A stretch of 64,000 nucleotides of DNA from Bacillota bacterium (GCA_023399055.1 JAEWQV010000017.1:302308-366307); one strand, 5' to 3'. Numbered from the stretch's first letter, positions 54,279 through 63,009 are shown. Numbers and translations are program-made. Notes: a model not told the origin generated them from the letters alone.

Positions 54279-55229
54279 TTGGAGCTGATAAGAATAAACG
54301 AAGTTGTAGACAATTTCGGTATATCGAGTAGAACACTTAGATATTATGAAGAAATAGGGCTTTTATGGAGCAATCATCCTGATAATAAATCTCAACGTTA
54401 TTATGATACCCAAGCACTTGAACGGTTAAAACAGATTATTATTTTACGTAAATTACAAATCCCGGTTAAGGATCTGGTCGTTATATTCAAAAGTGAAAAC
54501 ACGGCGGCATTGATTCAAGCGTTTGTGGACAAGCTTGCATCACTTGACACTGAAATTTCAGCCTTATCTGAGCTAAGACATCTTGTGGATGATTTTCTTC
54601 ATAAAATGCTAATGAGTGGTATCAAGAAAATATCAGGTATTACTTTGCTTTATGAAGAAATCGAAAAAAGGCTTTCCACTGTAGAGAAAAAGGAGACGAT
54701 TACCTTCGAAAAGTTGTCTGAAATCAACCGTGAAGCATTAAGGCTGCAAGATGTTCGTATTGTCCGTTTACCGCCCATGCGTATGCTGACTTCCCGCTTA
54801 AAAACAGGACAAGCAGAAAATCTGGATGGAGATAAAATGCAAAATATATTTGCAGAACATGGATTTATCCCCTGTCCCGGACTGCGGAATTGCTTTTATC
54901 GCAAAGAAAATAGCGACGAATGGATTATGCTTATGACAATTCCGAAAGATTTTGAAAACGAGACAATATATGCGGATGAAATCCTTCCTGGCGGTTTGTA
55001 TGCAATTTCCAGCTCTTTCGTAGAAGTAATGGACGATACTTTTATTCTTCTAAGAGATTGGATTAATAAAAGCGAGAATTATGAACTTGATACAGGTAGT
55101 GACAGAAAATTACAGCGTAATGAAATGATTGAAGAAATCCTGCCGTGGGATATTGCTAATAGGCTGAACCGATATCAACAAGATGTATTTATTCCAATAC
55201 GAATAAAAAATTGCGAGGAGTCGACATAA
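54279..55229 (+). CDS. MerR-family regulator with GyrI-like effector domain
   Basis: The start is a TTG (54279) with AAAGAGGTG upstream; a longer frame from 54249 would begin before the -10 and is excluded. The N-terminal winged HTH (about 2-70) has ELIRINEVVDNFGISSRTLR and YYEEIGLL. A coiled-coil dimerisation helix follows (about 75-120), then a C-terminal effector domain (about 165-305) with PPMRMLTSRLKTG, as in BmrR/GyrI-type drug-binding domains. It probably senses a hydrophobic or cationic compound and activates its own promoter and possibly the downstream genes. Direction and gene style differ from the element block to the left. Confidence 0.88.
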   Translation: MELIRINEVVDNFGISSRTLRYYEEIGLLWSNHPDNKSQRYYDTQALERLKQIIILRKLQIPVKDLVVIFKSENTAALIQAFVDKLASLDTEISALSELRHLVDDFLHKMLMSGIKKISGITLLYEEIEKRLSTVEKKETITFEKLSEINREALRLQDVRIVRLPPMRMLTSRLKTGQAENLDGDKMQNIFAEHGFIPCPGLRNCFYRKENSDEWIMLMTIPKDFENETIYADEILPGGLYAISSSFVEVMDDTFILLRDWINKSENYELDTGSDRKLQRNEMIEEILPWDIANRLNRYQQDVFIPIRIKNCEEST

Positions 55230-55513
55230 ACTTAAAATCAAATAATATATAAAATTATATTTTTGGGGTAGTCTACCGCCCCCTATGTCGAAACCGTAGA
55301 GGTCTTTCAAAGCGTGTGAAGTTTTATGCAAAGAGAGACTGAGGTTTACATGAAGGGTAAGGCAAAGTGACATGATATGGGTATCGTTTTTCCTGTTTAG
55401 GGATGTGGCATTTTTGCTTTGGCGATTCAATTATTGACGAAAAAATAGGGGGTCATTGTTTTTTTAAAATAGTGCAACCCTTGAAAATATAGGTTTTAAA
55501 TAAAAAAAACGGA
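55230..55513. other. Intergenic stretch without a supported gene
   Basis: About 280 bases with a TCTACCGCCCCCTATGTCG piece and A/T-rich ends. No gene, tRNA or clear terminator is recognised. It may be scar DNA from an earlier insertion. Confidence 0.3.
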
Positions 55514-55555
55514 GTGTCAGACTTGATACTACCATCTAAAAAAGGGGGTATGAGC

Positions 55556-55990
55556 ATGGAGAATTACACCAGTAAAATCGGTAATCATGTATATGTAAAA
55601 GAAGGCGTAGAAGCAGTCAAGTTGTATAAAGAAGCATTTCGGCTTGAAGAAGAGGGTGAACCTTGGTTAGATGATGAAGGTTTCATCGTACATCAGACAC
55701 TTGTGCGAAATGGGGAACTCTTTTTAAGTGTCAGCGAGAACAAGCATCTACCTGATGGATTCAATAAACTATATTCTTCTGGTGTGTGTCCAGCAATGTT
55801 ATTTTGTGTATACTATTATAGTGAAGAAGACTTGCGCAGGACTTTTGAACTCTTATCAAAGGATGCAAAGAAATACACAGAGATACAAGTTGAAGGAAAG
55901 GATATTATTTGCGAAGTGATTGATAAATTCGGGGTTTTTTGGCATCTTCGTTTTCCAAAAGACCAAAATGCATCATTTATTCCAAAATAA
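55556..55990 (+). CDS. VOC/glyoxalase-fold (PhnB-like) protein
   Basis: The 144-residue protein has the order of a single VOC module: VYVKEGVEAVKLYKEAFRLE, then GFIVHQTLVRNGELFLSVSE, then CPAMLFCVYY, then EVIDKFGVFWHLRF. This beta-alpha-beta pattern with a terminal FGVFWHL strand is typical of PhnB/3-demethylubiquinone-type proteins, some of which give drug resistance or act on glyoxal-like substrates. AAAGGGGG stands seven bases before the ATG at 55556; ATG at 55550 is also possible. It follows the MerR gene and may belong to its regulon. Confidence 0.75.
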   Translation: MENYTSKIGNHVYVKEGVEAVKLYKEAFRLEEEGEPWLDDEGFIVHQTLVRNGELFLSVSENKHLPDGFNKLYSSGVCPAMLFCVYYYSEEDLRRTFELLSKDAKKYTEIQVEGKDIICEVIDKFGVFWHLRFPKDQNASFIPK

Positions 55991-56110
55991 CAGATGCTGA
56001 AACTCTTACCACATATAATCTACCATGAGCTATAGCGAATAGGTTGAACATATACCACCAACAAGATATATTTATTCCAAAACAAATAAAAAACGAAAGG
56101 AAAAAAGAAA

Positions 56111-56929
56111 ATGGCTGAACTACCTGAAATTGCCAAACTCACAGAACAAATGAGAAATACCCTGCACGGAAAGACCCTACAAACTCTTACCCTGCTACAA
56201 GAAAAATGCGCTAATATCCCATCGGATGAGTTTCAAAAACGAATCTTTGGTTCAAGGATTGATGACATACGAAATAAAGGGAAATGGATTATAACTACGC
56301 TCTCTAACGGTGAAAATATCCTTCTTTCTCTGGGAATGGGTGCGGATATTTTGTTCTTCGATAATGAGAAGAATATGGCTGAAAAGTACCAAGTAAAGGT
56401 TCTATTTAGTGACGGCAGCGGTTATACCGCCCGCTTTTGGTGGTTCGGCAAATTCTTACTCGTTTCGGATGACGAACTTGCATCAGAGTCAAATACAAAA
56501 GATATCGCGATTGACCCATTTGACGAAAGCTTTACACTTGATTATTTTTCATCTCTTTTAAAGGGAAAAAAGACACAGGTCAAAGCCTTCTTAATGAATC
56601 AAAAAAATGTCGGTGGCATTGGGAACATGTATATGCATGACATTTTATTCAAAGCCCGCCTACATCCTCAAAAGAAAATATCGAACATGAGCGGGGAAGA
56701 AATTAGGCTCCTTTATAACAGCATAACAGAGTTTTTAAATCTTTCACGGGAAAAGGGCTCCTTTGCTTTCGAAAGTGATTTCTTTGGGGAAAAGGGTGGT
56801 TTTACCATGGATTATTTCCCTATCGGATATAAAGAAAACCAGCCCTGTCCAATCTGCGGCGAAACAATTGTTTCAATAAAAACAGGCAGCACATCAACTT
56901 TTATATGCCCTGCCTGCCAAAAAGAATAA
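56111..56929 (+). CDS. Fpg/Nei-family DNA glycosylase-like protein lacking Pro2
   Basis: It has the family layout: N-terminus MAELPEI, the RNKGKWII segment, a helix-two-turn-helix NQKNVGGIGNMYMHDILF (about 163-180) and a C-terminal zinc finger with CPIC (246-249) and CPAC (266-269). Fpg/Nei enzymes excise oxidised bases using the N-terminal Pro2 as nucleophile and Glu3. Here residue 2 is Ala while Glu3 is kept. The usual proline Schiff base cannot form; an N-terminal alanine amine might still react, or the protein may bind DNA without cutting. AAAGGAAAAAAG precedes the ATG. It is in line with the VOC and MerR genes. Confidence 0.85.
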   Translation: MAELPEIAKLTEQMRNTLHGKTLQTLTLLQEKCANIPSDEFQKRIFGSRIDDIRNKGKWIITTLSNGENILLSLGMGADILFFDNEKNMAEKYQVKVLFSDGSGYTARFWWFGKFLLVSDDELASESNTKDIAIDPFDESFTLDYFSSLLKGKKTQVKAFLMNQKNVGGIGNMYMHDILFKARLHPQKKISNMSGEEIRLLYNSITEFLNLSREKGSFAFESDFFGEKGGFTMDYFPIGYKENQPCPICGETIVSIKTGSTSTFICPACQKE

Positions 56930-56982
56930 TACAAAAATACACCTACTCTTTTTCAAAATCAGTTGGTGAAAAAAGTCCTTAA

Positions 56983-57411
56983 TGGAAGAAAAAGCCTAAT
57001 CGAAAGCCGTTTCAGAAAGAGCAGGCGGTCTACGCCAGTTGCGGCCAACGCTACGATTTGTGTGTGCATTATAACGGTGGTACTATCAGTGAGGAGTTCC
57101 GAGCGGAGTTGAAAGAGCGACTGATACGTGTATACGCGGGAGGTGTCGCCGATGGAGGTTATTGGGGTGATGATATGAAGTTGTGTGATGGCTGTCATAC
57201 AGGAGGATTAGATAAAGATTTTAATTGTGATTCCTTGAAATGCGCATCGTAAAATGGCGTTGATAAATGCCAGAATTGCAATAAAAATCCTTGCCCCAAA
57301 GCATACTATTTATATCAAGGGCTTAAACCTGAAATCCATACGAATACCATTGCAGCCGATGATGTTACATGGGTGATTCTTCCTTATGTGTATGAGCAGT
57401 ACGGAAATTAA
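56983..57411 (+). pseudogene. DUF3795-like Cys-rich protein, interrupted
   Basis: One continuous frame apart from a TAA at 57250-57252. It reads ASCGQRYDLCVHYNGGTISE, then GGYWGDDMKLCDGCHTGGLD, then stop, then DKCQNCNKNPCPKA and the tail PYVYEQYGN. The Cys pattern (CxxxxxxC, CxxC, CxxC) matches DUF3795 zinc-binding-type proteins. The N-terminus is also abnormal: the frame begins after a stop with a basic stretch and lacks a start codon. The gene is therefore dead, or a sequencing error sits at 57250. It follows the glycosylase gene by about 50 bases. Confidence 0.65.
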
Positions 57412-57440
57412 GAACCTTAATATATTGCTTGATCAGAAAG

Positions 57441-57476
57441 AGCTGGTCACTAACTTTAAAATAGTAACCAGCTTTT
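57441..57476. terminator. Hairpin between the DUF3795 remnant and the AraC gene
   Basis: AGCTGGTCACTA pairs with TAGTAACCAGCT (one mismatch) over a short loop, with TTTT on the plus side. It lies between convergent units. Confidence 0.6.
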
Positions 57477-57496
57477 CCTCATATATCATAGCTTAC

Positions 57497-58417
57497 TTAT
57501 TCATGAACACTTTTCACATTAACTTTAATATTATCAATGTCACTTTGTTTCTGCTTTATCCATTCGCGTATAATCTCTAAAGAAAAATCCTCGTTCCCAA
57601 ATATTGATGTATCTGGTTTCAAAATTATCTCTGTACCCGAAGAACCTCCTAAACTACTAATATAAAGTTCGTGCTGGGCAATGCCACGAATATAATCTTG
57701 CTGAAAAGTTTTACCGTCCTTTTTTACATTTATTTGCAGAGCTTCGCATAGGGAATTAACAGTCTGTAAGCCTGCTTGTATCAGGTCACCCATTTGGCTG
57801 TATTCTGCATTAGTTATTGGGCTGCCAGCTAATATTTTATCTAATACCGCTTTACTTGCATGTAAATCTTCTAATAAGGGTAATCCTCTCCCGTTATCCT
57901 TAATTTTTATTCTAGCGTCTGACAAAAGCGTAATTTCTATGTTAGTACAGAAACCTGCCCTAGCCTCTTCAAAAGATTGTTTAAGAAATTCAAAAATAAG
58001 TTGATGCATATTGCTTTGTAACGAGCTTGTTGCCTCCATATTTAACCTCCCGTTAATATTTTCTGGTACAACATACATAGGAACCGTATACGAAGTGAGA
58101 TGTTTCCTGACCGTACTTGGTGTTGAACCAAAGAGTTGAGTAAAGGCGCGTGTAAACCCTTCGTGTGAGTCAAATGCATACAATATTGCAACATCAAGAA
58201 CCTTACGCCCTTCCAGTAATGAGACAATGGCATATTGTAATTTGCGAATCCGAATATAGCCCGTAACTGGCATTCCCATAGCGTCAGAAAATAGTTTGCT
58301 AAAATAGAATGGACTATACCCTGCTAATTCAGCTAAAACACATAAATTTATTTTTTCATATATGTGTTCCTCTATATAGGCTAATACGTTTTTCAACATG
58401 CTGCTATTCATATACAT
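57497..58417 (-). CDS. AraC-type HTH fused to a GyrB-like (GHKL) ATPase domain
   Basis: The N-terminal about 8-106 is a double HTH of AraC type (LAELAGYSPFYFSKLFSDAM; FDSHEGFTRAFTQLFGSTP). From about 136 the sequence follows the GyrB ATPase domain: MHQLIFEFLKQSFEEARAGF, then IKDNGRGLPL, then QDYIRGIAQHELY and SSGTEIILKPDTSIF. In E. coli GyrB numbering, Glu42 corresponds to Glu143 and Asp73 to Asp174 with identical 31-residue spacing, but Asn46 is Gln147 and the glycine lid GGLHGVG is replaced by QMGDLIQAG. ATP turnover is doubtful; ligand sensing is possible. GGGAGG precedes the ATG. It is 306 residues, minus strand, opposite to the rest of the cassette. Confidence 0.8.
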   Translation of the reverse strand: MYMNSSMLKNVLAYIEEHIYEKINLCVLAELAGYSPFYFSKLFSDAMGMPVTGYIRIRKLQYAIVSLLEGRKVLDVAILYAFDSHEGFTRAFTQLFGSTPSTVRKHLTSYTVPMYVVPENINGRLNMEATSSLQSNMHQLIFEFLKQSFEEARAGFCTNIEITLLSDARIKIKDNGRGLPLLEDLHASKAVLDKILAGSPITNAEYSQMGDLIQAGLQTVNSLCEALQINVKKDGKTFQQDYIRGIAQHELYISSLGGSSGTEIILKPDTSIFGNEDFSLEIIREWIKQKQSDIDNIKVNVKSVHE

Positions 58418-58587
58418 TCACCTCCCATTGTATTAAGTTGCTGCCGGCAACATAATTATTATAGCAATTAGTTCAGCGGTATTCTTGACTTCATATATTA
58501 TAAGTTTGCATTTTAAAATAGTCTTTTAAAGGTAAGCGTATTCATCTATAAACTGTCTTACATCTACTTGCACTATTATATTAACAG

Positions 58588-58620
58588 CAAGATAAAATAA
58601 CAAGTCGTTTCACTTGTACA
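58588..58620. repeat. Dispersed palindromic repeat, copy B
   Basis: CAAGATAAAATAACAAGTCG followed by TTTCACTTGTACA; same right half as copies A and C, with the left arm degraded. Confidence 0.55.
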
Positions 58621-58660
58621 ACATTTCCATATCAAACCTGCTACACCAAATTATCTGAAC

Positions 58661-58704
58661 AAAAAATAAGTCTCTAAACCCTTATTCTTAAAGGTTTAGA
58701 GACT
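58661..58704 (-). terminator. Terminator after 58756-59598 (repeat family)
   Basis: AGTCTCTAAACC and GGTTTAGAGACT form a perfect 12-bp stem, followed by TTATTTTTTG on the minus strand. A nearly identical hairpin, including part of the loop, occurs at 62695-62730. Confidence 0.8.
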
Positions 58705-58755
58705 CTTCTAATCAAGGTGACAACCGTATTTTGGTAATCCTCTAATTTTCTTCCA

Positions 58756-59598
58756 TTAATTAGCGCTGCCATCCATCCAGATCAATGCATCCGATGTGAC
58801 CCAGGTCTTGTTCTCATAAGTGATTGTCCATCCACTTGCCTGACCTATATCCTCCTGCTCGGTATATCTCCACTGGAAGGTACTATCATCCTTCCCTGCT
58901 GTCTGAGTCCAGGTATCTCCTCCATCATGGGTAACATACACCAGCTGCTTTGGCTCATCATCAAATGCATAGGATAATAATAATCCATCACGAGCGGTAA
59001 AGAAAACCGGTGGATAGGTGGTAAACTGGCTTCTGGAATATTCCGACGGAATCACCAACTCTTGTTGTTCCCAAGTCACTCCACCGTCCTTAGTCCGAAA
59101 TAAACCAATATATCCGTCCCGGGGAGTCAGTGTGGTAATCCAGCCATTGTTACTGTTAGTAAAGATTATTCCTGTCTTTGATTCCAGTGGAATGGTGGCA
59201 TTCTCCTCCTCTGTGCCGGTAAGCTTATTCCAGTTCATTCCACCATCTTCTGTTTTATATAAGGTTATGCTCTCTTTGAACATACCCTCCGCATTACGTT
59301 CTGCTTTCCATCCCTCTGTGGATGTAATATAGATATACTCCAGACTATTCTCTTCTGCCCTGCCTTGGTATATGGTTACACCAAAGGGAGTATTTCCTGT
59401 TAATTCTGCTCCTTCTGCCGACTGTGCAGGCGTATTATCCGGTGCTACTGTAACCGTTGGCAGGGTAGTGACAACAGGTGTAGGTATATTAGTAACCTCA
59501 GGATTTTTATTAGTATCTGTATCCTCTTGTTTCTGAGAGCATCCTGTAAGCAGTATTCCAATCAGAAGTGCTAAAATTATTAAGCATCTTTTTTTCAT
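58756..59598 (-). CDS. Lipoprotein with BNR/Asp-box repeats
   Basis: A lipoprotein signal (MKKRCLIILALLIGILLTGC, Cys20) is followed by a Thr/Pro/Val spacer (about 30-60) and a beta-propeller-like domain with Asp boxes: KTEDGGMNW, RTKDGGVTW and VTHDGGDTW. Such BNR repeats occur in sialidases and in YCF48-like photosystem-assembly folds; here there are too few catalytic residues for a sialidase. It is probably a surface binding or scaffold protein. TTGGAGG precedes the ATG. It is followed by the strong terminator at 58661-58704. Confidence 0.75.
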   Translation of the reverse strand: MKKRCLIILALLIGILLTGCSQKQEDTDTNKNPEVTNIPTPVVTTLPTVTVAPDNTPAQSAEGAELTGNTPFGVTIYQGRAEENSLEYIYITSTEGWKAERNAEGMFKESITLYKTEDGGMNWNKLTGTEEENATIPLESKTGIIFTNSNNGWITTLTPRDGYIGLFRTKDGGVTWEQQELVIPSEYSRSQFTTYPPVFFTARDGLLLSYAFDDEPKQLVYVTHDGGDTWTQTAGKDDSTFQWRYTEQEDIGQASGWTITYENKTWVTSDALIWMDGSAN

Positions 59599-59688
59599 CT
59601 TAATGCCTCCAAATCAATATCTAATTATGTTGTTTGAACTATAGTTCTGTTTTGGCTTTACTTAATTTATTTATGAAAAATCATTGAA

Positions 59689-61500
59689 TTAGTACCCATT
59701 CAATCCTAGCCATCTTATCCTGCTTTCATAATCAATAAAGGAAATATCCAGATCAACATCTCCCAAGATTCCACTAACTGAACCAGTGGCACTATACTGC
59801 CACATTCCAAGCTCACCAGTATACGTCAGTACATCAGACCATTGGGCTACCCAGCGATCGAATATATCCAAACTTGTATCATAGAGCTTCCCTGTAAACC
59901 AGCTTTTACTGCTGTATAGCATAGGATAATATCCTGCTTCTGTAAGAGTGTCAAAGTAGACAAGTGCAATATCCGCCAGAGTTTTCTTGTCAAGGTCTAA
60001 CTGTGCCTTATCCTCCAGGTCCAGACAGATTGGATATTCAAATTGCTTACCTTCCAAGGTCTTAATTAGAAAATCCACCTCTATTTTGGCCATTTCAATG
60101 GTAGTGGCATGACTGTAATGGTAAGCCCCTACAGCAATACCACTGTCCTTTGCTCCCTGATAGTTGGCTTCAAACTTCGGATCCAGATTGCTGCTGCCAT
60201 AAGAAGCGCGGATCATAGCAAATTCAACTCCAGCATTTTTCACCTTGTTCCAATCAATGACCCCCTGCCACTTCGATACATCAATCCCCTTGATATAAGC
60301 TTTCTCAACCGTGATGTTACATTCTGCCTGTTCGCCACTTTCATTAACAATAACAGAAATGGTTGCAGTTCCTTCACCCATGGCAGATATAGCACCCCAT
60401 TCATCCACCACAACCACATCTTCATTGGAACTTATCCACGTTAGTTCCTGATTTACCACATTCTGTGGGGATATGGTCGCAATTAGTTGATCCGTACCTC
60501 CCACTACCATCCTAATATCGCTTTGATCCAAGGATACTAAGGCAAGATTAGGATCAGGAACATATCCACCTGTAATCGTAGAATATTGACTATATACCTT
60601 TGTCTTACCCACCAACCGGTAAGCTCTTATTTTATAATAATATGTACTTCCTAAATCTAATCCGGTATCCGTATAACCGGATTCTGACACTATGGTCAAT
60701 AACTGATAGGTTCCATTTTTACTTGAAGATTGGTATACCTCGTAACCATTCGAGCCCTCAGACGGCCCCCAACTGATATCAATAGTACCTTCTTCCAAGC
60801 CTGATGCTGCCGCTATGAAATCTGGTACCGGCAATATCGGTTTTACTGTAATTACCGGGGAAAATCCTCCATATACTTTGCTATCACCACTCAACATATA
60901 TCCACGAATCTTAAAGTAATAGGTTCCTCCTGGTTCCAGACCGCTCACTTTATAGGAATTATCTTTTGTTTGTTTCACAAGTGCGTACTCACCAGAACTG
61001 GAAGTAGCCATATATACCCGATATCCGCTTACATATTTCACCGTTCCCCAAGTTAGGGTTGCACCCTCATAGGATGTTAAATTTCCTTTAAAATTGTCTA
61101 CAGCAACAGGCGTAATTTTTCCACTGATTACTTTGGAGTAGAACCCATAAATTTTAGATTTTCCGGAGGTTTTATACGCACGTACTTTATAATAGTAAGT
61201 CTTGCCCGGAGTCAATTTTTCGTTAATATAGCTATACTTCCCTGCGGCAATCGTCTTAACCAATTTATAGGTGCCTTTTGCAGAGGTCGCCTGATAAATC
61301 AGATATCCACTTGCTCCCGTTACCCTACTCCAGCCAATTTTAATGCTGCTGTCGGATGAAATTACTGTCTTTACCGTTTTTGGTGCAGTTAATTTTGTTG
61401 CTGCCTGAACCGTCTGTGGTACTCCTAAAAAACACATAACCACAGCAATAATAACCATTTTGAATAACACTTTACATAATTTCTCTTTGTTTCTTTTCAT
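59689..61500 (-). CDS. GH25 muramidase with three Fn3 and one Big2 domain
   Basis: The ATG at 61500 (GGGAGG five bases before) is preferred to a longer frame. A signal peptide ends near residue 34 (TVQAA). Three fibronectin-III domains (about 36-125, 128-220, 225-315) each carry SGYLIYQATSAKGTY- or YYYKVRAYK-type motifs. A Big2 domain follows (about 322-395). The GH25 lysozyme domain (about 398-600) has GIDVSKWQGVIDW with the first catalytic Asp and DLEDK with the catalytic Glu near 491. It cleaves muramyl glycosidic bonds in peptidoglycan and is probably a cell-wall remodelling enzyme. It reads as ordinary host chromosome, not conjugation hydrolase. Confidence 0.9.
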   Translation of the reverse strand: MKRNKEKLCKVLFKMVIIAVVMCFLGVPQTVQAATKLTAPKTVKTVISSDSSIKIGWSRVTGASGYLIYQATSAKGTYKLVKTIAAGKYSYINEKLTPGKTYYYKVRAYKTSGKSKIYGFYSKVISGKITPVAVDNFKGNLTSYEGATLTWGTVKYVSGYRVYMATSSSGEYALVKQTKDNSYKVSGLEPGGTYYFKIRGYMLSGDSKVYGGFSPVITVKPILPVPDFIAAASGLEEGTIDISWGPSEGSNGYEVYQSSSKNGTYQLLTIVSESGYTDTGLDLGSTYYYKIRAYRLVGKTKVYSQYSTITGGYVPDPNLALVSLDQSDIRMVVGGTDQLIATISPQNVVNQELTWISSNEDVVVVDEWGAISAMGEGTATISVIVNESGEQAECNITVEKAYIKGIDVSKWQGVIDWNKVKNAGVEFAMIRASYGSSNLDPKFEANYQGAKDSGIAVGAYHYSHATTIEMAKIEVDFLIKTLEGKQFEYPICLDLEDKAQLDLDKKTLADIALVYFDTLTEAGYYPMLYSSKSWFTGKLYDTSLDIFDRWVAQWSDVLTYTGELGMWQYSATGSVSGILGDVDLDISFIDYESRIRWLGLNGY

Positions 61501-61686
61501 GTTAGCCTCCCTAGCTCTGCATAACAATAAAGTTTCTCACTGTAATCCAAAGCTAGAGTATTTTATATTTGTGTTATTACCATGGCATATTATAGGTATT
61601 TTTACATTATTTTATCAGACTGGGACAAAAGTATTAGAATGATTTCTTTGCTATTTATTAAGTATCAGATTTCACTTCTATTACTC

Positions 61687-62529
61687 CTATACTTCAGAAT
61701 AACATACACCTAAGGTTCCCGGTCCGCAATACACTCCAACAATGGCACTAATCTGACCTATCAGATACACATTCTTAATGTTGGGGTTCCTGCGCAGCTT
61801 ATCACACATTTTATGCGCTTCCTCTTCTACATTTCCATGAATAACATATGCATCGCACTTAGTGGTAAACTTTTCTCCAAATTCTATCAAACGGTTAATT
61901 GATTTCATTCTACCCCTGACTTTTTCACAGGTATAGCATTGCCCAAGTTCATCATCAAAGCTTACAATGGGTTTGATATTAAGAACATCGCCAATAGTAC
62001 CGGAGATTTTACCTATTCTTCCTCCCTTTATGGCATATTCCAGAGTTCCGAATACAAAATACAAGTGAATCTTCTTTTTCATCTCTGGAATAGCTTTAAT
62101 AATATTTTCAAAGCTCATTCCCTTCTCTATCATTTCACCACACTGTTTAACAAGGACACCTTGGCATACAGATGTGGATTTCGTATCATATAGGAAGGTT
62201 TCTATGAAAGGAAATTGTTTGCTGATTAGTTCTACCCCATTGACCGTCCCAGAAATTCCGCTTGAAATATTGATGGAAATAACATGGGTATAGTTCTGCC
62301 TTTCCAACTCCATATACAGCTTCTCAATATCCTCCATTGATGGCTGTGAAGACTTCGGTATCTCCGTTTTCATATTCATATAAACTTCTAGTGGTGTGAT
62401 ATCAATTCCGTCAATGTACTCACGAGCTTTGTAAATAATTCTAAAGGGCAGAACGTGGATACCATATTTTCTTATGGTTTCATCGTCTATATCGCAAGCC
62501 GAATCTGTTACTAATGCAATCCTTTCCAT
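61687..62529 (-). CDS. degV: DegV-family fatty-acid-binding protein
   Basis: The 280-residue protein has the DegV order: MERIALVTDSACDIDDE, then GIHVLPFRI, then KSSQPS, then the central VISINISSGISGTVNGVELI, then LEYAIKGGRIGK and the C-terminal GPGTLGV. DegV proteins bind a fatty acid and in Firmicutes present it to a fatty-acid kinase for phospholipid synthesis. AAGGAG precedes the ATG. No truncation is visible. It is a chromosomal housekeeping-type gene. Confidence 0.92.
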   Translation of the reverse strand: MERIALVTDSACDIDDETIRKYGIHVLPFRIIYKAREYIDGIDITPLEVYMNMKTEIPKSSQPSMEDIEKLYMELERQNYTHVISINISSGISGTVNGVELISKQFPFIETFLYDTKSTSVCQGVLVKQCGEMIEKGMSFENIIKAIPEMKKKIHLYFVFGTLEYAIKGGRIGKISGTIGDVLNIKPIVSFDDELGQCYTCEKVRGRMKSINRLIEFGEKFTTKCDAYVIHGNVEEEAHKMCDKLRRNPNIKNVYLIGQISAIVGVYCGPGTLGVCYSEV

Positions 62530-62934
62530 ATGACAATCTCCTTCTGAGTAATATCACCGTTATTAATCCAGATAACATTTGTTTTGTTATCAACAATATC
62601 ATATGTAGTTATTATAACCAAATTATCACGATTCGTACGTCAAATCAATATGCTCTTTTATTAAAATTTAACCGGATCTAATTACTAAAAAATAAGTCTC
62701 TAAACCTTTCATCTTAAAGGTTTAGAGACTATCTTTGCATCATCTGATTATTAATTAATACCTGAGTCATATCTCTTTATAAATTAAATCATCAGTTTAT
62801 AATGCCAACGCATTAAAATATAATGGTAAAATTAAAAATCTCTTAAACTTCAAATTACGAAAATTTAGAGTTCCCTTTCTCGAGAGGAACAACCAGCCGT
62901 TTTTCACAGTTCATATCTTGAGACTTTCTGGAAC
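62530..62934. other. Intergenic stretch with a repeat-type terminator
   Basis: It holds the degV leader, the hairpin 62695-62730 and otherwise AT-rich DNA. No gene is supported. Confidence 0.4.
62695..62730 (-). terminator. Second copy of the AGTCTCTAAACC hairpin
   Basis: The same 12-bp stem as 58669-58704, followed by TTATTTTTTA on the minus strand. It could back up termination after tRNA-Cys. Confidence 0.7.
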
Positions 62935-62967
62935 CAAGATGAAATGACGAGCCGTTTCACTTGTCAC
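62935..62967. repeat. Dispersed palindromic repeat, copy C
   Basis: CAAGATGAAATGACGAGCCG followed by TTTCACTTGTCAC. It has compensating changes (GACGAG/GCCG) relative to copy A and sits just after the tRNA-Cys terminator. Confidence 0.55.
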
Positions 62968-62972
62968 AAAAA

Positions 62973-63000
62973 AAGATACATCACTTACGTAATGTATCTT
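62973..63000 (-). terminator. tRNA-Cys terminator
   Basis: AAGATACAT and ATGTATCTT form a perfect 9-bp stem with T7 after it on the minus strand, 10 bases after the tRNA. Confidence 0.8.
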
Positions 63001-63009
63001 TCATTTTTA

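Noticed and set aside
55230..55513. Element end or attachment site next to the MerR cassette
   Set aside because: No direct repeat pair or tRNA end could be matched within the window; the other border is not visible.
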